NCBI GenBank assembly: GCA_014360855.1 | Contig: JACIWP010000206.1 | Coordinates: 1-5,485, forward strand | Length of the DNA stretch: 5,485 bases | From: Anaerolineae bacterium | Lineage (GTDB): Bacteria > Chloroflexota > Anaerolineae > JACIWP01 | Direction: 5' to 3' | Part shown: piece by piece, positions 3,261 to 5,485 of the stretch | How the letters are laid out: each line of letters starts with the position of its first letter | How positions within the stretch are numbered: the first letter of the stretch is position 1 | Made by a program: the position numbers and the translations under genes | Notes under the pieces: generated by a model | What the model saw: only the letters and a program-made list of their open reading frames with translations | What the model was told of the DNA's origin: nothing | Database searches by the model: none

Positions 3261-5485
3261 ATGAGCAAATGGCGTCTGACCGTGGTGATGATGTTGCTCC
3301 TGGTGCTGTTGGGGATCATGCCCTCAGCCGCACAGCCCCGGCCGGCATCTCCCGGCCCATGGGTGTACCTGGCGCGGTTCGCCTTTGATCCGCTGGCCGG
3401 CGAACCCGCCGCGCCCAGCCCGCTGGCCGGCCTGGAAGGCCCCGCGCCGGCCAGCCCCTACTATCTCCTGCAGTTTGACGGCCCGGTACAGGAGGAATGG
3501 AAGCAGGCGGTCGAGGCCGCCGGCATCCGCCTGCTGAGCTATGTGCCCGATTTCGCCTTTGTGGTCCGCCTGCCGGCCGGCATGTCCGCCGATGCAGCGC
3601 GCACCCTGCCCCATGTGCGCTGGGTCGGCCCCTACCGCATGCTCTACAAGCTCTCCCCGGAGCTGGACGCCTGGATGGGGGAGAGTACGCCTATCGAGCT
3701 TTCCGTCAGCCTCTTCCCCGGCGAGGACGCTTCGGAAGTGGAGGCGCAGGTACGCGCCTGGGGCGGGGAGGTCACGGACCGGGCGCAGAGCGATCTGCTG
3801 GGCGCCGGCCTGCGCGTTTCCCTGCCGGCCTATCGCCTGACGGAACTGGTGGGACTGCGCGGCGTCGCCTGGGCCGAGCCGTACCTGCCCATGGAACTGC
3901 ATAACGACCGCGCCCGCGACATTATGAAAGTCAATCAGGCGCAGAGCACGCTGGCCGGCCTGGGCACCAACCTGTACGGCGCCGGCCAGATCGTGGCGGT
4001 GGCCGACACCGGCCTGGACACGGGCAACGAGTCCACCTTGAGCCTCGATTTCCGCGGCCGGCTGGTGCGTGCCTTTGCCCTGGGCCGGCCCGGGGATTGG
4101 AGCGATGGTCTCACGTATAACGATGAACCGCAGGGCGGCCACGGCACCCATGTCGCCGGCTCGGTGCTGGGCAACGGCTCCCTCTCCGGCGCCAACCCCT
4201 CCGCGCATCAGTACACCAGCTCCTTCGCCGGTGTGGCCCCGGAGGCCAGCCTGGTCTTTCAATCGGTGATGGACTCCACCGGCGGCCTTTCCGGCATCCC
4301 CTATGATCTCAAGGAGCTGTTCACGCAGGCTTACAACGAGGGGGCGCGCATCCATACCAACAGTTGGGGCCATCCCACCGGCGGGAGCTATCCCAATTAC
4401 ACCTACGGCGACTACGATGTCTTCGCCCGCTATGCCGACGAATATATGTGGCAGAATCCTCAGGCGCTGGTGCTGTTCTCCGCCGGCAATGCCGGCCGCG
4501 ACGTGAACAGGGATGGCGTCATTGACCCGGACAGCATCGCGTCTCCCGGCACTGCCAAAAACGTGCTGACCGTGGGCGCCACGGAGAACAACCGCCCGCC
4601 CGGCGCCGGCTTCGGCGGATACTCCAACTACCGCTGGGGCACTGGCTCCTGGGAAGCCCTGTTCCCCGTCAACCCCATCCACGACGACTACATTTCGAAC
4701 AACATCAACGGCCTGGCGGCCTTCTCCAGCCGCGGCCCCACCGATGACGGCCGGGTCAAGCCGGAGGTGGTGGCCCCTGGCACGGACATCATTTCGGCGC
4801 GCTCCCATGCCAGCGGCGCGGGGACCGGCTGGGGGATCTACAATTCCCACTACGTCTACATGGGCGGCACCAGCATGTCCACGCCGCTGACCGCCGGCGC
4901 GGCCGCTTTGGTGCGCCAATACTACAACCAGGTCAAGGGCTACTCCAACCCCAGCGGTGCCCTCATCAAGGCCACGCTCATCAACGGCGCCCAGAACATC
5001 GCCCCCGGCCAGTACGGCACCGGTTCCACCCAGGAGATTCCCAACGCCACCCCGAACAATGTGATCGGCTTCGGGCGCGTCAACCTGGTGAACTCGCTGG
5101 CGCTCAATCCCAATGAGCATATGGCTTACTGGGATGAGAAGGCCGGCATCGGTACCAGCGCCGTCCGCACCTACACGGTGGCGGTCACCCAAACCGTCAC
5201 CTCCGGCGACGCTTTTGTCGTCACGCTGGCCTGGACCGATTATCCCGGCACCGTCGGCGCCGGCAAGGCTCTGGTCAACGACCTGGACCTGGAGGTAACG
5301 GCGCCCGGCGGCACGCAGTACAAGGGCAACGGTGGGGCCTCCTGGGATCGGCTGAACAACTCGGAGCGCGTGGTGATCCAGAACCCGGCCGCCGGCACCT
5401 ATCAGATCACCGTGCGCGGCTATAATCTGCCGAGCGGCCCCCAGCCCTTTGCCCTGGTGGTGCGCTCCCACTACCTGACGACGTC
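3261..5485 (+). CDS. Secreted S8 (subtilisin-like) serine protease, KP-43 type, 3' end missing
   Basis: The open frame gives 741 complete residues and continues past the window. A signal peptide is clear: positive MSKWR, a hydrophobic run 6-20, and a likely cut after Ala24 (SAA-QP). Residues 67-131 and 145-213 look like two related propeptide modules that should be removed on maturation. The catalytic domain spans about 220-615 and has the full triad: D249 in AVADTGLD, H294 in GGHGTHVAG and S538 in GGTSMSTP, with oxyanion N410 in SAGNAG. A loop with EF-hand-like acidic spacing, DVNRDGVIDPDS, lies at 414-425 and may bind calcium. From about 620 a beta-sandwich domain (NDLDLEVTAPGG, then AGTYQITVRGYNLP) resembles the C-terminal domain of alkaline protease KP-43. 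The protein should act extracellularly in protein degradation. AAGGAGAG supports the start. Whether further domains or an anchor follow cannot be seen. Confidence 0.93.
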   Translation, partial: MSKWRLTVVMMLLLVLLGIMPSAAQPRPASPGPWVYLARFAFDPLAGEPAAPSPLAGLEGPAPASPYYLLQFDGPVQEEWKQAVEAAGIRLLSYVPDFAFVVRLPAGMSADAARTLPHVRWVGPYRMLYKLSPELDAWMGESTPIELSVSLFPGEDASEVEAQVRAWGGEVTDRAQSDLLGAGLRVSLPAYRLTELVGLRGVAWAEPYLPMELHNDRARDIMKVNQAQSTLAGLGTNLYGAGQIVAVADTGLDTGNESTLSLDFRGRLVRAFALGRPGDWSDGLTYNDEPQGGHGTHVAGSVLGNGSLSGANPSAHQYTSSFAGVAPEASLVFQSVMDSTGGLSGIPYDLKELFTQAYNEGARIHTNSWGHPTGGSYPNYTYGDYDVFARYADEYMWQNPQALVLFSAGNAGRDVNRDGVIDPDSIASPGTAKNVLTVGATENNRPPGAGFGGYSNYRWGTGSWEALFPVNPIHDDYISNNINGLAAFSSRGPTDDGRVKPEVVAPGTDIISARSHASGAGTGWGIYNSHYVYMGGTSMSTPLTAGAAALVRQYYNQVKGYSNPSGALIKATLINGAQNIAPGQYGTGSTQEIPNATPNNVIGFGRVNLVNSLALNPNEHMAYWDEKAGIGTSAVRTYTVAVTQTVTSGDAFVVTLAWTDYPGTVGAGKALVNDLDLEVTAPGGTQYKGNGGASWDRLNNSERVVIQNPAAGTYQITVRGYNLPSGPQPFALVVRSHYLTT

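Noticed and set aside
3324..5471. A 715-codon open frame on the minus strand opposite the protease gene.
   Set aside because: It is an antisense shadow in GC-rich DNA. The product is a Gly/Ala/Val/Arg-rich string with no recognisable motif, signal or ribosome binding site, while the plus strand encodes a complete subtilase catalytic set over the same bases.
1..5485. A new defence, toxin-antitoxin or mobile system.
   Set aside because: All long genes belong to recognisable housekeeping, metabolic or secreted-protease families. No nuclease, transposase, recombinase, reverse transcriptase or spaced repeat array was found on either strand.

Overview
The window is high-GC bacterial chromosome, roughly 65% G+C by eye. 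It carries four substantial genes in two divergent blocks plus the beginning of a third transcription unit at the left edge. There are no insertion sequences, CRISPR arrays, tRNA or rRNA genes or phage genes, and I see no defence or other accessory system. The gene set (biotin ligase without a DNA-binding domain, a LarA-like protein, a YigZ/IMPACT protein and a KP-43-type secreted subtilase) together with the strong GCCGGC word bias would fit a Chloroflexota (Anaerolineae-like) genome. That assignment is inference from gene style, not proof.

Layout. Minus strand, read right to left: a promoter (2481-2510) leads into a LarA-family protein (1056-2381), followed after 22 bases by a biotin-protein ligase (146-1033). 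These two are probably one operon. Inside the 3' end of the ligase gene lies another good minus-strand promoter (135-163). Its transcript would contain a 26-codon hydrophobic ORF (33-113), a hairpin embedded in that ORF (74-102), and a Shine-Dalgarno/ATG pair opening a further gene that leaves the window at base 1 (1-15).

Plus strand: a promoter facing away from the larA promoter (2530-2557) leads into a YigZ/IMPACT-family protein (2587-3186). After 74 bases comes a secreted S8 serine protease (3261 to beyond 5485, cut by the window edge). The protease has a signal peptide, a duplicated propeptide, the full catalytic set and most of a C-terminal beta-sandwich domain.

The genes do not form an obvious common pathway. 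The ligase attaches biotin to carboxylases. The LarA-like protein belongs to the nickel-pincer racemase/epimerase superfamily, and none of its cofactor genes is visible here. YigZ is a conserved cytosolic protein of unclear role. The protease acts outside the cell.

The points most worth a second look are: a cysteine in the LarA-like protein where the second catalytic histidine is expected; a roughly tenfold excess of the palindrome GCCGGC in coding DNA; and the compact promoter/leader-ORF/hairpin arrangement at the left edge.
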